Part shown: positions 62,150 to 64,000 of the stretch, piece by piece
How the letters are laid out: each line of letters begins with the position of its first letter
Position numbering within the stretch: the first letter of the stretch is position 1
Origin: Zelonia costaricensis
Taxonomy: Eukaryota; Euglenozoa; Kinetoplastea; Trypanosomatida; Trypanosomatidae
NCBI GenBank assembly: GCA_030849075.1
Contig: JASAOO010003488.1
Coordinates: 1 to 64,000 of the forward strand
DNA: 64,000 nucleotides
Direction: 5' to 3'
Program-made: the position numbers and the translations under genes
The notes under the pieces: generated by a model
The model's database searches: none
What the model saw: only the letters and a program-made list of their open reading frames with translations
What the model was told of the DNA's origin: nothing

Positions 62150-64000
62150 TTCACTTCATAAGAAACGCCGCCGGACACACGGACGCCACCCAAGCCTCAA
62201 GACCAAGACCCAGTGTTGGCAATCGCACAGACGCCAGGCCACAATACCCCCTTTCCTCGTCCCCCCCCCCCCCCGCTGGACCCGCCCCCTTTCCACTGAC
62301 CCGATACCCCATCCCCAAAGCCCCCCGACGGCCGCGAACGCCTCTCACCCAAAGCGCCCTCGCACCTCCTCGTTTTGCCGCGGAAGGCTGCGCTGTAGAA
62401 CCCCAACCGCCACCAAAATACGGGGACCAGACACGGCAGCACAATGCCAGGCACCAGCACCCACGCAGTCACAACTGCGATCCGCCGCGCCGCCCGACGA
62501 AATACAGGGCTCAAGAGATCCAGCGTACCTTCGGCGCGGGCACGGGGGTGGGTGCCGCGCCGCGCCCTTCAAGAAAAAAGCCGCACATTCAACACCCGGA
62601 AAAGCTAGTCCGCTGAAAGCCACGAAGACTCCGCCCATCCGACCAGCGGAAAGCGCCTTTCCCCCATCCCCCAGATCATGGAGATGCCGCTCGCCGCTGG
62701 GGCTCTGGGGAGCACCTCCCGAGAGCAGAGAAACGACCATGCCGAGACCCCCGCTTTGAAAGCGGCACAGAGGAACAAACCCCCGAACCAGAGAGCGCCA
62801 CACAAGTAGCCGTACGAATGAGACGAACCGCGCTCACTTTGGCGCACGCCACCGAAGCCTGCACACCACCAGGCCCCGGCACGCGCCACCCGGAAAGAAT
62901 TAACACCACCACGCACCCCATCTCAAACAAAAGAACAACCCGCGTAGCGTGGGTGACGAAAACCCCGCAGATGTGTGAGCTGCGCCTTGGCTTTCGATAG
63001 GGCACGCCCCGAAGGTTCTCTTTCCCACTTAGCCAAAGACTAAACGCGCCGCAAACGGCACGAGGGACGGGGCGAGAGCCAATTGCCGGAAGCCCCCGGA
63101 GCGCCTCTGCACAAAGGAAACAGGGGCCACCGCGCGCGCGCCAAAACACGCCGGGGATGAAGAACCCACCCACCCACCCGCCCGCCCCGAAGAAGCCGAC
63201 CCGCTTCTTCCATACCAATCGCCAAGCTCAAGCGCTCGAAGGTGCACTTTTCAGGAATCATGCGGGGTGGTTTCTGCGAGATCCGGCCCAGAACGACTAT
63301 GCAGCAGGTTATTGCCCGGGGGGGGCGGTCGCCGTGGCGGCTTTCGTGCGGCCACACCGACTTGGAACCCCTTAAGGCCAGCTGACACCGCACCCCCCCA
63401 CCGATGAACCCGGCGCGTGCCCCACACCCACAGGCCTCCCGGAGTACCAAACGCCGCGCCCCCCAGCAGAGAGATGCGTCACCTACCCGGGGCGCCTCGT
63501 AGGCTCTAAAGGGCCCCGCGCCCCTCTCTGGCCCAATGGTGCGGCACAGATCGATGTACGGCGCCGGGGGGGGGTCCCACAACCCACTACCAGGAAAGGA
63601 AACCAGTGGCCCCGCAGATGGCAGAATGCGGGCTGCCCGCCTGCAGCTAGTGAGCGGAGCGTGCGGCCATGGGGACGGGGCTGGTCCCCCTTGTCGGCCG
63701 TCTTCGTGCAGGGGGCGGCCGCAAAACCCCGGCGGTGGCAACGGACCCCGGGTTCATTCCATCGCGCCAAACCCCGGCCCCAAGACGGCCGCAGGCGGCC
63801 CCCCACCCCCACCCCCGAGCGGTTGGAATCACGGGAATCCTACCCTGCTGAAGCTGCGAGCGCGTCACTGTTTTCAGTTCGGGTTTGGCCACCAGGTACT
63901 TCGCCAGAGCGGGCCGTGGACGAGGTGGCGAAAGCAGCCGCGTCAGAAGACCCGGCGCCGCGCGTATAGATCACCGATTTGGCCTCCGGGCCACGACGGC
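62150..64000 (-). mobile_element. probable decayed LINE-type retroposon (ingi/L1Tc-like, DIRE)
   Basis: About 1.85 kb without an intact frame, unlike the rest of the window: C-rich on the plus strand, with few GT/CA repeats. Minus-strand fragments in shifting frames resemble the order of motifs after the active site of an ingi/L1Tc reverse transcriptase. At about 63340-63230 ITCCIVVLGRISQK runs into PRMIPEKCTFERLSLAIG, like the family's 'IQ..LD.IS.W..... PEKC.F...LSL.IG'. At about 63110-63030 comes RRSGGFRQLALAPSLVPFAA. At about 62955-62840 comes LLFEMGCVVV and then GGVQASVACAKVSAVRLIRT, like the 'LEYG..VW ... LQ..A.R.I' segment. Frames are broken, so it would be inactive. Both borders are uncertain and the element may continue past 64000. 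The resemblance was judged by eye. Confidence 0.45.

Noticed and set aside
62818..63375. Short plus-strand frames in the C-rich right end
   Set aside because: They have no motif and run opposite to the retroposon-like fragments on the minus strand.

Overview
The window looks like a nuclear chromosome segment of a trypanosomatid, most likely Leishmania or a close relative in the Leishmaniinae. The supporting signs are GC-rich intron-less genes, protein genes packed on one strand only, and 0.5-3.5 kb intergenic stretches full of pyrimidine tracts and (GT/CA)n repeats. Pyrimidine tract plus AG sites also lie just upstream of several start codons, as trans-splicing requires. All supported genes are on the minus strand, so transcription runs from high to low coordinates. 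No strand switch, tRNA, rRNA or CRISPR array was found. From memory (not checked), histone H4 and the M16 protein also lie close together on Leishmania chromosome 35.

Layout from the promoter-proximal (right) side: 62.15-64.0 kb is a C-rich stretch without an intact gene that looks like a decayed LINE-type retroposon. Then come a Prp43-type DEAH helicase (59.3-61.4 kb), an ER-luminal SAP/ARMET-like protein (58.2-58.8), two tandem short-chain dehydrogenases (55.5-57.6), a small hypothetical, and a CCDC39-type axonemal coiled-coil protein (50.5-53.1). These are followed by a thioredoxin-monothiol glutaredoxin fusion (49.1-49.8), an Msp1/ATAD1 AAA ATPase (46.6-47.7), a possible small membrane protein, a C2H2-like hypothetical (44.4-45.4), an AlkB-type dioxygenase (42.6-43.6), a 250-residue hypothetical and an alanine racemase (39.2-40.5).

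The left half holds a UBE2D-type ubiquitin-conjugating enzyme (36.3-36.7), histone H4 (32.8-33.1), a 1705-residue low-complexity hypothetical (26.6-31.7), a membrane-anchored PDI-like protein (23.6-25.3) and an ISCA2-type Fe-S assembly protein (21.9-22.6). It continues with two disordered hypotheticals (20.1-20.9 and 15.9-17.5), a twin-CDGSH Fe-S protein (12.9-13.3), an M16-family protein that has lost its zinc motif (9.5-10.9), an OTU deubiquitinase with zinc fingers (3.8-5.9) and an ESF2/ABT1 ribosome-biogenesis factor (0.7-1.5).

The neighbours do not form a pathway, which is normal for polycistronic transcription where control is post-transcriptional. Some themes recur: Fe-S and thiol chemistry (CDGSH, ISCA2, glutaredoxin), mitochondrial quality control (M16, Msp1), ER proteostasis (PDI-like, ARMET-like), ubiquitin (E2, OTU) and ribosome or RNA work (ESF2, Prp43). 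No wholly new system is evident. The points most worth a second look are the atypical active-site residues in otherwise conserved families, the repeat-bearing 509-residue protein, the nested hairpins behind histone H4 and the retroposon remnant.
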